From assembly GCF_000006405.1 (NCBI RefSeq), contig NW_003209437.1, positions 40,916 through 104,915 on the forward strand: DNA of 64,000 nt, given 5' to 3'. Below the pieces are notes generated by a model. That model searched no databases. It worked only from the letters and a program-made list of their open reading frames with translations, and was not told the origin of the DNA. Positions 12,442 through 23,800 of the stretch are shown here, one piece after another (position 1 is the first letter of the stretch; every line of letters starts with the position of its first letter). A program made the position numbers and the translations under genes. The DNA is from Perkinsus marinus ATCC 50983 (lineage: Eukaryota; Perkinsozoa; Perkinsida; Perkinsidae).

Positions 12442-12467
12442 CTTCACATTGTCTTCACAATGTGAAG
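12442..12467. repeat. inverted repeat
   Basis: An 11-base arm (CTTCACATTGT) at 12442-12452 and its exact complement at 12457-12467 are separated by four bases. A second, overlapping palindrome (seven-base arms, one-base centre) sits at 12453-12467. Confidence 0.8.
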
Positions 12468-12500
12468 ACTCAGTAGGAAAATACCGATAGGAAATAAGAC

Positions 12501-12549
12501 CAATTGAATCCGAGAGCTTTCACAGTGTGAAAGCTCTCATATTCAATTG
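12501..12549. repeat. nested perfect palindrome
   Basis: Inner arms of 13 bases (12512-12524 and 12526-12538) are exact complements around a single central base at 12525. Outer nine-base arms CAATTGAAT / ATTCAATTG (12501-12509 and 12541-12549) are also exact complements. It lies just downstream of a short motif also seen next to palindromes near 31.9 kb. Confidence 0.85.
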
Positions 12550-13324
12550 AAATTCACACCCGAGATGAACAGAACCACCTCATCGCGTCCAGAAGTTGTA
12601 GCACCTCATACGCTTACTCGTTGAGGGTTCAGCCTAAACCGTTCAGGATCAGCGACAGAAATTTTCGTCACAGAATCGTCATCGTGGGGAGATAACGGAC
12701 AGGAAGTAGCAGTAATAGTAGTAGTGGAGTGTCGTTGCAAGCAGTAACTGACCTCGAAGACTAAGAGAAGTAGCCGAGTCGCGAGCCATGCTGAGAGTCG
12801 TAAATAATTAATTGACGGCGTGAATTGGTCCCTGCTCCATTACCATCATCTATGGGGATGAACCAACGTTGAGTCTTGATATAATGAGCTTGTACGAGCT
12901 CCAATGACTATGTATGCTGGACACCACCAGTTTGCAACGCACCAAAAGTTTGGTCCAATTTGGACCGTCCAAAACATAAACCGATAGCCAGGGCGCACGC
13001 TGTTCGATCCATATTTGACAACCCTAAAATCACCTACTTGGCAATCCTTGTCCAGAAGACCAACTTGGCGGGAGCTGTCCATGTGCAGTTATTGCCAATA
13101 CTGATGTTGGCGGAATGAGAACAACACGCAGATTACTGCACATCTGTTGAATTTTGCAGAATCCACCAAATCTTAGTCCAAATCAGTTGTAGAGTAGCGT
13201 ATTTCACCACATTGTTGTAATCTGTTTTAGCACTGGTATCACCTACAATTCCTGTCGTTAGGCCTGCGAATCTGTTTGGCGTCATTTTGGCGATTTCTGA
13301 GTTGGCGAAATCTGATACAGCCTT

Positions 13325-14882
13325 CGATTTGAGAAACAAATAGCGTAGCAGTGGATCGCTGATGACACACACTGTCCTAGTGAAGGTAACCGAATCATTA
13401 CGTACTGTGATAAGCGTTGTATCATGGTAAACGGGATAAGTGTTCTATACTGCGAAGTTAAGCTCACGGAAAAGAGCTCCGGATAAACTCGGACAGCGGC
13501 AGCTCCGCAAGTACATATGGTCGCTCAAGCGGTGTTCTTCCAGTGGGCACTCAAGAAATACCACGCTTGACAATTCTCTGTGTTTTTGCAGTCAACTGAT
13601 CTGACCTATAGTGTGAGTACTGAGCGGCCGTACCAAAAGAGGGGGTTGTGTGGTGAGACAATTATCCCATGTGGTTACTGCGCAGTTCCCTCCCAGCAAA
13701 ATCTACATTGCTACTTCACTGATGAGCGTTAGAGGCTGTTCAGAAGTATTCTTTAACGGAAGAATATCGTCCGCGACTTACCCATTCCGACGATTCGTTG
13801 CCGGAATGTGTGAATGAGCAAAGGACCATGTGATAGATTATATTGAATGTCACTCATACGATGAAAGGATTCACAGCAAGAATGAGATTTGCTCAGGTAA
13901 ACGTGTAAGTACTCGTTGGAGCATGTTTGTTCTCATGAGCTTCTTAAAGAGTGAACCTCTCCTCACACAAATCTCATGCAGGTTTCATTCGTGCGTAATG
14001 TCGGTCTTTCCATCCGATTTGGTCGACAGGTGCGGTGGGCGGCACCGGCTCCGAGACCTCTCACGAGTATTGCATCGCAAACTCCGGGCGGATCCCTCTA
14101 TGCCAATTCTCTGTGACTCGCAAGCAGATAACTACGTTGATTGGTTACTGGCCACCGTTCGCGTTGGGTCTACATTCGGCAAAACTGCGCGCTCGGGCAT
14201 CGATGCTCTTCCAACGCAGCGACATCGCAACCGCTGGATTCACCTGCAATTCGAGGCTTGCGACGAGCTCGCTCTATCCCCCGGGTTCATTCTGCCATAT
14301 ATTCATGGTCTCTGTTTGGTCTTGTCTGGGATCCCATTGCCACCGAACTCTCCAGTGGGAAGTTTCAAGTCACTGGTGAACACTCCTGTGAGAAGTCCGA
14401 GGTGCTATGCTATCTCGTCTCCTCACTCGAGTCGATCGTTATCCTCATGTGCCACGCCGGTCGTGCGTAGACCGAGAAAAGTCACTGCTGCTCATGAGAT
14501 CTCTCGTGACAGCTTTGATGTTGCGACTCTTGATATGTGATCCTCTCTGTTCCATTGTTGCCTCGATATGAGGCCTTTGTATCGATACCATTGTAGATAT
14601 TCCGTGGTTCCGTGAAGTGATCATGGGCTCCCACGCGGACATATCCCTGATAATAGTTAAAATTTCGATCAACACCTCAGCCTGCATTAAAGTCGGTATT
14701 TTTCAACCTTAGTAGTCCTGTTGACATAATGTCACATTGTGCTACATAGATGATGTGACATCTCTGACATGTGTTATTTCGTGTTCACAAGTGTACAATT
14801 ATATCCTTGATCTCTGGTTGAAGGTGGGCGACGAAAGTCGGCTTAGGCCGGCGAGCCAGCCACTGGCTGTGCGCGCGGTGTA
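13325..14882. repeat. 1.55 kb repeat, copy 2
   Basis: Direct repeat of 8706-10252, starting at the shared AACAAATAGCGTAGCAGTGG. Relative to copy 1 it has an insertion of about 30 bases near 13408-13440 and lacks about 27 bases near 13875. The remainder is almost identical. The longest open frame here is 13830-14540 (236 codons), which is the 205-codon frame of copy 1 with an extended N-terminus. The near-identity of non-coding flanks as well as frames points to a recent segmental duplication or insertion of the same element. Confidence 0.85.
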
Positions 14883-14937
14883 CATACCAGAGGAAGGCGT
14901 TGTGATCAGGCGATGCTGGTTCAGTTAAAGTGTCTCG

Positions 14938-15000
14938 CCTGAACTTCATGAGCACATCCCTCATGTGAGTCACATGAGGGATGTGCTCATGAAGTTCAGG
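14938..15000. repeat. perfect 31-bp palindrome with one-base centre
   Basis: Bases 14938-14968 and 14970-15000 are exact reverse complements around the single base 14969. A transcript could form a long hairpin, and the duplex could extrude a cruciform. It lies directly downstream of copy 2 of the 1.55 kb repeat. Confidence 0.95.
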
Positions 15001-17232
15001 TGACCCACGAGCTGCAGAGGCCTGGTGATTCTGTCGCGTGTTTATGGATACGAACACAAGTCTCTCTTACAGCATGAAAACCGTTAGTTGAAACATGGCA
15101 CGATAAATCCATTTCATGCCTGAGAGTATCACGTAAATGATAAGGCGTCGTCTCATGACATCATCTGATGCATAGACGGTGTGAGGAGAGTCTCCTGCAG
15201 AATGTGCAATGGGAGCCTCGATGGTTACGGTATCGAGGTTCTCCCTCGCCACGTCGAGATTGCCATTGCTGGACCGTCAAATCGACCGAGATCCACCACC
15301 AGTAGAAACTGCATAATAGTTCACGTTCTTGATTCGAGTTGCTCAGGCTTTGGTCGGAACAGTAATAGCACTGCACACTTCCCGGGAATCACCGAGATGC
15401 TAACGAAGATCCGCGGAAAAACGATGAGGCTCGTTAATAAGTAGTGTAGTCTTCAATCACTCCCGTACGGAGTCCGCAGTATGGACTCCTTACTAAGGAC
15501 ATGACAGGATCTACCCACTCGTCTGATTGAATTGTCGTCTTATCCACGGAGTACCTTGGTAACGAAAAGTCGGTGCCCTTCTGGTGAGGCCACCGGCCTC
15601 AGGCCGGGCTGATGGTTTCCATGAAGGTCAATTTATTGGGCTAGGTCAACAAACGAGCGAATGGTTTGTGATGTGGTTGGGGGGTGTTGGATCGATTAAT
15701 ATCCAGTTACCATTTAGTTAATGGGGACTTTCCTGAACCCACCCGCCCGCATCCGGTTTAAGTTGGTTTGAGAGGCATGAGTAGTCAAGCGAGGGTCATA
15801 GGCCAGAGGCTCTGGCCCAGAGAGCACCGAATTGACTCTCTGTGGCAGATGAGAGTATCCCATAGTCTCGCTGCTACTTATGCGGAGCGAAGCATCCAGC
15901 GTTGCAAGTTTCGGAGAATTTTTCGACAGAACTTCGAGGTTGAGACTTTCGGATCTCACTAGTTCTGTAGCAACGTATCATGCTTTCGCCCCACTACCCA
16001 CTACTCCCAACTAACTAAATGAATGGATGTTATTGGACAACAGACATTCGACAATAGTATGGTAGAGTGTTCAGGGTAAACCAGCGAGCGAGTAAACTTG
16101 AACCAACTTAGCGCGATCCATTAGCTACTTTTCAAGAAACCTCTCCATACGATCATCGTCTTTGATCTGATCAAGTCTCATCGTGAGACTCTCATGATTC
16201 TCGAAACCACGGTCCCCTCGCAACCTGTTTGAATTCAGTCTCGTGAGTTTCATGTGACATGACATTGATATGAGGATTTTCAATAGTGCCTTCGTTGTTG
16301 CTGTAGTGGTATTTCGGTTGTGAACCGCGAGCAGTAAGCGTAAGCCTCATCATGAGAGTACTGGCATGATTGTCCCGATAACACGAAATTGAAGTTTCGG
16401 ACAACGAATTCGATTCTCCATAAGGGACCAAATTGAGAGTCTGAAGGTGTACTCGACGAAATTGAAAGTTCTATGACGAATTCGAAGGTTCGAAAGTCGA
16501 AATTAAATGTTCTATGAACACGAACTTGAACTTCTCATCGACTTCGGAGGAACTTGAATATTCTATGACGAAGTTGAAAGTTCTAATTATGAATATGATC
16601 TTTCCGGTTCGGATTCTTACCTCCAACTTTGCGCGTCCCGACGAAATTGATGGTCCCAAAGACAAACTATATGTTTAAAAGATGTAGTGACGTCTGGTCT
16701 CGCTCTTTGTTCATGGCTGTTGTAGGCACTTCTATTCCAAAGCTGGTAGCCTACTTCAGAGAACACTGATCGACTACATCGATCTGAAACGTCGTCATAC
16801 CGGTACTAGACATTGCAGAGAGTGTCTATGACATATACTCCATGCTGCTCTGGAGAAATGTGACTGTATTCCGAATATTTGTCCTTTCACTACGGACAGC
16901 GCCGGCAGATACTTGCCGGGTATGAGCCTCCTTCGTCGGACCTACGGCGACAGCGGACGGTACCGTAGCCGTATCCGTAGGTCTTGCCCATCTCTAGAGC
17001 CACAAAGCATGCCGAACAGCAGCATGATGAACTAGTCTTATCCTACTAGTCTTATCTGGCCAACGCTCAACCACTGGACTCAAATGTGTTTGAATTTAGT
17101 CTTTTCCGGAGACACCTGTACACAATCTTTGACCCTTAGCTTGACGTTTAGCTAGCTATTGACTCGTGCTGTGTTTTGCTGTACTTCCCTACTACTAGTA
17201 CTCTAGTAGAAAAACTATACTGTTGTGTTTAT
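15001..17232. other. gene-poor stretch
   Basis: No gene I can support. From about 16430 to 16590 there is a degenerate, roughly 24-base AT-rich repetition around TTCTATGACGAA and GAAAGTTCTA. The rest shows only short open frames without protein-like composition. Confidence 0.4.
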
Positions 17233-17629
17233 CATGGCTCCTAAGACCAAGGCCACTCAGAATCCCAAGAATGTGGAAGTATTCGTCAATTGTAATGGAG
17301 GTAATTTCTACGTCTTGTTACAAGGTGTAGGAGTCTCCGATCGACGACGCATAGCCTCAGAGCTCGTGTGACAGAAGACTCCTACTGGTTTGGATCCACC
17401 AACTAACGCGACTACTGGAATGTATAGTAGTGAAACTCCTGTGCCACATCTCGATGATCCGTACAATAACAAGCGGATCCACAAAAACTTCCATCAAAAA
17501 GTCAATTTGTATTCTGGTATGTGCGCGCGAACATCCTGCGAGACGAGTTCGATGGACGTCCGATGTGTCAAGACTGTGAGAGATGAGAATAATCTAATGG
17601 TACACCGACAACACAGTCCACTCTGGTGA
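17233..17629 (+). CDS. small unknown gene, possibly multi-exon
   Basis: An ATG in a good context opens MAPKTKATQNPKNVEVFVN and reaches a GTAATT donor. After an acceptor (GACAG near 17370) a hydrophilic segment follows (TPTGLDPPTNATTGMYSSE, then DPYNNKRIHKNFHQKVNLY) up to a GTATG donor or a read-through stop near 17629. Composition is protein-like but no domain is recognisable. The gene may continue further, as the region 17630-17738 has no clear end signal. Confidence 0.35.
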
Positions 17630-17738
17630 GTGACAACTGTCATCAGCAATTCGCCTATCAAGGTCTATATAACCATGGAAATGTTCACGAAAAATTGTGC
17701 ATAAAACGCCCGAAAAGAAGTAGCAAGTGTTCTGATAT

Positions 17739-19154
17739 TCAAACCTTGACGCGAGGTGGGTCAGCATTCTTCTCATGTGGGCCAGGCCGACCGCTCGAGT
17801 CTGTGGCCGAACCCTCTTGCCTTCCTCGTGGACTCGTCAGTCCAACCCGACATTCTCCACCAGCATCATCAGAGCCGACTCTGCCGCCGATCTTCCTCGG
17901 CAGCCGACCAAAAAGCTCCCATAACTTCCTCCCTGATCCCCCTGGCTTCAAAGGTGTTTTCTGGACATCGGCATCACACAAGACCGGCCTATGCCAGCCT
18001 GTAGTACGTTCCTTGCCATGCCACCTGTAGATCAGCACCGTTATGGCCAACACCAATTGTACCGTCATGATAGGGCACTGCACAGTTAACACTCCGAACA
18101 AGAAAGTAGCCTGCCGAGCATACTCGTGGACATACAAGTCTCTTGACCGACACCAGCTGTTGATCTCCCCCGAGCTCGATCCTGCATGCCTGCTCAGGGC
18201 GTTCTCTCGGCATGACAAAAACTGCTCCTGAGTCCCTCGGTAATCCATGGCCCAATTATTCAGGAACAACTGGATGTTCTCTTCTTCGCACTTGATAGGC
18301 TCGAACGACAGGTCGCTACCACTGCAGTTCTCTGGAATGCAGTTTCCCCCTCCACAGTGGCCCACTTTCCATTGATCGATATACTCTTGTCGAAAGGAGT
18401 CCAGAAGTTGCGATTCCTCTCCCGAGGAGTCGGCGAATGCTGCCACCCCACGGCTATCAATCCGCTTGAGTACAACATAGAAGTGGTGGTAGATGAAGGT
18501 GAAGGCGATGTACAAACCGAGACTTAGTATGAGAAGAGCGATGAACCAGATGATATGTTTTCGGCTCGGCCCAGTCCGTATTGCCTGGCACCCCAGGATG
18601 GACACAACTACCATGCCCGCAGAACTGCCCCACATCGAGTACAGTAGAGTCGACGTCTCAAATTCATCCAAGTTGAAGAAAGCCAGAGAAGCCATACTCA
18701 AGTAGATGTTGAGCACCGACAGAAAGAACAGCGCGATGCTGAGTAAATCCATGAGAATCTTAGTCACTCTCTCTTGCGGCCAGTACCCACCCTCCGACGC
18801 GAAGTTGCGAGCGTACAATACAAAGATGGTGTGCCGAGTGGGCACGCTATGCGAATCCGCTTGCTGGTCGTCTCCTCGTCCTCCGCCAGCTTGTTGGGGG
18901 TCTCTTGAGTCCGTCTGATTGCAAGTGTCAACCCCACCTCCTCCAGCATCCAAGAACCGCGACTTTTGGACGGTTCTGCTGTTGGGCAAAACGTCCGGGG
19001 GCAGGACGTCTGCTAGTGCCGGCAAGGCCGGGCCTAGCCCCATAGTGTGCGTTCTCCGAATGGAGGTAGAATGAGGCGTCGGCCGAGACACCCCCCTCTC
19101 CAACGGTAACGCGGAGTCGAAGCTCCCCCGTCGTGTGAAGACACCATTGGACAT
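17739..19154 (-). CDS. tetraspanin-like four-helix membrane protein
   Basis: A single 471-codon frame. A Ser/Arg/Gly-rich cytosolic N-terminus of about 130 residues precedes four hydrophobic helices: TM1 around ILMDLLSIALFFLSVLNIY, TM2 around WGSSAGMVVVSILGC, TM3 around HIIWFIALLILSLGLYI, and TM4 around FGVLTVQCPIMTVQLVLAI. Between TM3 and TM4 lies a large loop of about 120 residues with several Cys (HCGGGNCIPENC and later single Cys). The 4-TM topology with a big Cys-rich second loop is tetraspanin-like, although the classical CCG motif is absent. The C-terminal tail is Gly/Arg/Pro-rich. It has no introns, unlike most neighbours. Role unknown; plasma-membrane organiser by analogy. Confidence 0.7.
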   Translation of the reverse strand: MSNGVFTRRGSFDSALPLERGVSRPTPHSTSIRRTHTMGLGPALPALADVLPPDVLPNSRTVQKSRFLDAGGGGVDTCNQTDSRDPQQAGGGRGDDQQADSHSVPTRHTIFVLYARNFASEGGYWPQERVTKILMDLLSIALFFLSVLNIYLSMASLAFFNLDEFETSTLLYSMWGSSAGMVVVSILGCQAIRTGPSRKHIIWFIALLILSLGLYIAFTFIYHHFYVVLKRIDSRGVAAFADSSGEESQLLDSFRQEYIDQWKVGHCGGGNCIPENCSGSDLSFEPIKCEEENIQLFLNNWAMDYRGTQEQFLSCRENALSRHAGSSSGEINSWCRSRDLYVHEYARQATFLFGVLTVQCPIMTVQLVLAITVLIYRWHGKERTTGWHRPVLCDADVQKTPLKPGGSGRKLWELFGRLPRKIGGRVGSDDAGGECRVGLTSPRGRQEGSATDSSGRPGPHEKNADPPRVKV

Positions 19155-19761
19155 TTACGAGAGTCAAGGATCGGCAATAATTGTTCTTGTCAACTGAAGC
19201 GAATTTGTTCAGGATGCACGTGTGTGCCGAAGTAACGCACGCAAGCGACAATCTTGAAGTATTGCTGACTTGCATTTCCTCAGTAACTCTTCCCTCCCAT
19301 CTATTTGATCGGCGTGGTCAATCGACCTTCAAGCTCGCCCAGGATTAGATATCACATGTAAACCTCGACCTCTTAGAACTCAGATGCAACATCTGTGATA
19401 TCGTGGGACGGTGATGTCGCTAGTATAGGTTGCACTATCGTTCTCGTCGCTATGAGCGTCATATATGCTTCCGCGCTAGACTTGGACTCAATCGAGGGGA
19501 GTGACCTGTGGGGAATGAGGTATAGTACTTGGTAGTGTCGGTGTGGCGTCTGGACTATCTGAAATTTCCGCTTCATCTTGTTGTTGATGTTTTTGGGGCT
19601 GTCCCTTCGAGAGATGGGAAGTGTCATGAACAAACGGACTACTAGTCGTTCTATTACCCTGAGGAACGAGCATTGAGGCCGCATGGGGTATACCAGCCAG
19701 TGTGAGAGAGCACAACGTAGAAAATGCCAGGTTAGTTCATATTTCCAAGTATCATCTGTAA
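19155..19761. other. divergent intergenic region upstream of CDPK-1
   Basis: It separates the divergently transcribed tetraspanin-like gene and CDPK-1, so it should hold both promoters. A Ser/Thr/Pro-rich minus-strand frame (19488-19715) is open but lacks other support. Confidence 0.45.
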
Positions 19762-22180
19762 ATGGGAATTTGCGGTTCGAAGAATCCGTCAAACAAGTCT
19801 CCAGGATCCAAGGAGGGCCTGACGTCCAGTGGTTCGGCTCTTCAGAAGGGGGTAGGCTGGGTCTAGAATGCGTAGTCGCCTGTAAATTTGTCCTATTGTT
19901 AGGTTGCTGAGGGAGGTTTCGGTCGGGCTAACTTTATCTTGGATAACAATGGATCTCTGTTAGAGCACTATGATGTTGATACGAAGAAGATTGGGCAGGG
20001 ATCCTATGGCTCTGTGACGAAAGCTGTCAATAAGTCAACACATGCGGTCAGCACTAGATGGCTTGAGTCGGCAACATGGATGGATGTGTCGATCAGGTTC
20101 GTGCAGTTAAGACGATATCAAAGTCTCATGTGAAGAATATTGAACGATTCAAGCAAGAGATAGCGATTATGAAGATGCTTGATCATCCCAATATTATCAA
20201 ACTCTTCGAGACATTTGAAGATCATCGTAACATCTATCTCGTTATGGAACTCTGCACGGGAGGTAGTAATTTGTGATAGTTTTTTATGGAAGGCCAGCAG
20301 TGAGCTTCGCCGTTGTGAAAGGAGTACTTGGGCGTATCCTTGTATTGTCTTTTTCAGGCGAACTCTTCGACAGGATAATCGATGAGGGCCGTTTCACGGA
20401 GGTTCAAGCAGCTATTGTTATGCAACAGATCCTCCGTGCTGTATATTATATGCATGAGAACCATATCGCACATCGTGATTTGAAGCCAGAGAACTTCCTG
20501 TTCCTCAACAAGGATCCAATCGAGAAGTCTTGGGTGAAACTTATCGACTTCGGTTTGAGTACTTACTTCGATGGCACCGATCTTATGAAGACTAAGGCGG
20601 GGACACCATACTATGTGGCACCTCAAGTTTTGGCAGGCCGGTACGATGAGGAGTGCGACCTGTGGAGTTGCGGCGTTATCATGTAATAAAAGCCGCTTGT
20701 TTGCGTTTATATATGATTAAGTTTGGTATGCCTTGGTGGTAGGTACATCCTCCTGTGTGGTTATCCTCCCTTCTATGGCGAGACTGATGCTGACGTTCTC
20801 ACTAAAGTGCGGCTGGGGAACTACACGTTCAACGCTTCTGATTGGAGGAATATATCGGCCGACGCTAAAGATCTCATCCGGAAGCTCTTGAAGATGAACC
20901 CGAGAGAGCGCTATACTGGTAAGGATGTGTTTCATTCCATCTCAGTTGATGACTGTTGGTTGCGGTAGACGGAGTCAGACCTTGTTTTTTTCGTCAGCCG
21001 AACAAGCCTTGAATCACCCATGGGTGAGGAACCATGCTCCCGGCGCAGAAGACGTCCCACTTGAGGGAGCTCAGATGAACAATTTGAAGTCCTTCCGAAG
21101 TCTTAATAAGCTGAAGAAGGTAATACCAGTTGGTTTTACTCCAGCGCGAGTGATGGATTTTTTGCGGTGGAGGTGATGTTCCTTGCTTCATATCAGGCAG
21201 CACTGAATATTATTGCTCAACAAATGCCGGATGAGGAAATTGCCCAGCTGAAAAAAGTGTTCACGTCCATGGACAAGAATGGAGACGGTCAGCTCACTGT
21301 ACAGGAGATGCTTGAGGGAATACAGAAGTCTGGTGGGCAGATTCGGACGGAGGGTTCGTGAAAGTAGTGTGATGTGGGCAGGTCTTAAGGATGTTCCAGA
21401 GGACCTTATGGACATCATGAAACAGGTGGATTCTGATGGCTCAGGAGTGATCGATTACACAGAGTTCCTCGCAGCAACACTTGATAGTAAGTGTATCATG
21501 GGAACTGACCGATCGGGAGTTATGGCGTGATTGTTGTTCTTATTTCCATGGTGACTGTTTGTAAAGACTGATGTTACACAAGTCGATCGCGCGGCAGTAT
21601 AATATCGAAAAAACGCCGGATAGTTGGCGTTCAGGATTGCCATCATTCTCAAATATCGCAAGAGAATTATCAAGAATATCGAGATGTGAAGTTCAGTTCA
21701 TTTGGAAACTGTAAACGGATTTATTGAGATTCGCGTGGAACGGTTTCTTCTAAAGTATTACTGATGATGTTGTTTCTATTGGTATTCGTCAAGGGAATGT
21801 TGGCAATTTGATCGCCGCATTAAATTCAAGTCTGGTTGGAACTTGCGGGAAACTGCCTCTTGCTTTATCGTGTTGTGTGTGAGGCTCACACTGTGAGCGT
21901 CTCTTGGTCGAACTATGATGTGTTTTCGCGTTCAAACATTAATTCGTATTTCTCAGAGAAGAAGTACATCCAAGAGGATCGTCTGTGGGGCGCCTTCAGA
22001 GTTTTCGATCGGGATGGTGATGGGAAGATTACTCGTCAAGAATTGGCCGAGGTCCTGAACAACGGTGATGTTGGTGACATCGTCGATGGCCACATTGATG
22101 AGATTTTGAAGCAAGCAGACGCTAATGGTGACGGCGAGATAGATTTCGATGAATTCGTAGCGATGATGGAGAAGCAGTAG
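19762..22180 (+). CDS. CDPK: calcium-dependent protein kinase 1 (nine exons)
   Basis: Ser/Thr kinase activated directly by Ca2+. Exons: 19762-19851, 19903-20046, 20097-20262, 20358-20682, 20743-20918, 20998-21119, 21197-21332, 21382-21486, 21957-22180. They sum to 1488 nt (495 aa) in one frame. The N-terminus MGICGSK has Gly2 for myristoylation and Cys4 for palmitoylation, so membrane attachment is expected. Kinase features are the P-loop GQGSYGSV, the Lys in RAVKTI, catalytic [16 protein letters not shown] and [11 protein letters not shown] (Gln where APE is usual). A junction domain leads into four canonical EF hands: [48 protein letters not shown]. Introns are 49-95 nt except the 470-nt eighth. 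A paralogue with the same exon plan is at 29385. Confidence 0.96.
21487..21956 (+). other. enlarged eighth intron of CDPK-1
   Basis: 470 nt between a GTAAGTG donor and a TTTCTCAG acceptor, against 73 nt at the same position in CDPK-2. I see no open frame of interest and no terminal repeats that would prove an insertion. Confidence 0.8.
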
Positions 22181-22875
22181 GGCTCTCCTCCACAGTTTTG
22201 TATGGGTAGGACTTTCGCTTGGTAGTGTTTTTGTTTCCATTTCGCCGTAGTCGTTCTCACCATGTAGGCCATCAGGATAGTATTTGCAACGTGCATAGCA
22301 ATTGGTTGCTTTTCTGCTAGTGTTCCTCTTGCCATGCACATCGCGGTTGCCCTTGATGCCCCCCTTACTGATGTTATTTGCCAAGATTTTCTCGTGACCT
22401 TCCCTAGTGTACGGTGGTTGTTCATGCAGGATTGAAACGCTACTGTTGCAGCTGACAGATCCTCTTCTACGACCTACTGTAGACACCGGTGAGATTTGTG
22501 GGTCGCCTTTGTTGTTGGCTGCTTATGACCGTAGTGGTTTCAAGCTCTTACCACACTTCTGCGTTAACATAACTCTGTCAATGTTTCCTTGTCAAGTCGC
22601 CTTGTTTGACGGTCGAAGTCGACCTTGCACTCCGAACTCAATGCGAGCTTCGTAAATCCTCCCAGTGTGTTGTATGACGAACCGACTCATATTATTATCA
22701 CTCTCTGGCGAGCATCGTATCGTTAGATCACTGGTTGGTTTTTTGGGCGAAATTAGTGCACTGGGCCATGATGCAAGCCGCTGCGTTACAAATTGAAACT
22801 TGCGATTCCGGTAAGTGTGCAACGGAGCATGAACGGTTGAGTTAGCTGCTACGTTAATCATCGAACGGCATGTCC
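22181..22875. other. 3' flank of CDPK-1
   Basis: No gene supported. Presumably this holds the CDPK-1 3' untranslated region and polyadenylation site. Confidence 0.4.
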
Positions 22876-23049
22876 AGACGTTGTCACTAAACTTGGTGTC
22901 CTAGATCACTATTTGTTGTCACTAAATCTAGTGACAACAACTCGCCCAGCTAATCGATATCCGATCCTGTGCCGCTCAAACAACGTTATACGTTACCGCA
23001 TTGGGTTAGGGGTCTGCCCTCGCACGAGAGGCTCGAGTTTTGGGTTTCC
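22876..23049 (+). repeat. dispersed repeat, copy A
   Basis: About 174 bases that reappear in inverted orientation at 28901-29094. Shared blocks in order: GTCACTAAACTTG, TGTCCTAGATCACT, GTCACTAAAT, TCGCCCAGCT, GATATCC, AACGTT, GTTACCGCATT, GAGAGGCTCG, GGGTTTCC. Near 22913-22940 it holds a small inverted repeat, TTGTTGTCACTA against TAGTGACAACAA. No coding potential, so it is MITE-like or a fragment of a larger element. Confidence 0.8.
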
Positions 23050-23138
23050 TTCGTGTTTTATTGTCAACAATGTCTGGGTACGTCGTTTCCCCCACTGACT
23101 GGTAGAACTGCCAATGTATCGTGCTTCTATTTCCTTGA

Positions 23139-23163
23139 AAGCACTCATGAGTCATGAGTGCTT
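23139..23163. repeat. perfect palindrome, one-base centre
   Basis: Twelve-base arms AAGCACTCATGA (23139-23150) and TCATGAGTGCTT (23152-23163) flank a single G. Confidence 0.9.
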
Positions 23164-23173
23164 GGATTAGGAC

Positions 23174-23425
23174 GCATTGTGGACCATTCCTTTCTCGTAT
23201 GGTAAACTTAATCAGCTCGAGAGGTCAGACACGACCAGCGTGTTTGCGGATGGGGATTTTCATACTAGGTTTATTGAGGAAAGCTCGCTTTTCCCTGCAG
23301 TACTTGATGCTATGGGAGCGCTTGTTGGTAGCGATGGAGACATTTTCACGAGTAACTCACCAAAGGAAAAGCGGCACAGCTCTGCTGGTCCGAGGGCCGC
23401 ATGCAGGGCCTGCGACGCCCCCTAG
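23174..23425 (+). CDS. possible terminal exon of an unknown protein
   Basis: The open frame contains a protein-like stretch (DGDFHTRFIEESSLFPAVLD, then GALVGSDGDIFTSN) and ends at a stop near 23425. It follows a TTAG that could be an acceptor. Upstream exons were not identified, and part of the likely upstream region is the dispersed repeat. The function is unknown and it may be spurious. Confidence 0.25.
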   Translation, partial: ALWTIPFSYGKLNQLERSDTTSVFADGDFHTRFIEESSLFPAVLDAMGALVGSDGDIFTSNSPKEKRHSSAGPRAACRACDAP

Positions 23426-23800
23426 TGAGCATCTCGACAATCATGTGTGATAGACGGCTTGTGGCTTTAGAGTTGTCCAATCGTTTGTGTCTAAGCGACG
23501 CAAGCGGACAAGTGAACTTGACCGAAGCTGACCTGGGTATGGTCGCGAGTGTTGCGCTACATGTTTCAGCATCGTGGTAAGCTTCACAGGCGAGTAGATC
23601 CCCGAGCCCCCGCGGGAGGGTTGTAAATACGCCCATCACTTTGATGCTCGAGGAGCCCGCGAGTTCCTGAGAGGCAGCGGGCTCGGCGGACCGACCGTTT
23701 CCGAACAGGGAAGACGACCTAACACGTTTCTGGTGCTCTCCTCGCTGCTTTTCGTGGTGGAGTATGGGATACGGTGATAGTGTTGGTCGTTATCCTCATC

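Larger units (their letters stand above)
11824..12841. other. non-coding stretch with palindromes
   Basis: No coding frame I can support. It contains the inverted repeats listed at 12442-12467 and 12501-12549 and is otherwise unremarkable. Confidence 0.4.

Noticed and set aside
8706-14882. The two 1.55 kb repeats as LTRs of one retrotransposon
   Set aside because: They are co-oriented and would enclose the integrase remnant, but I saw no primer-binding site, polypurine tract, target duplication or protease/RT between them, and the enclosed 3 kb is largely non-coding.
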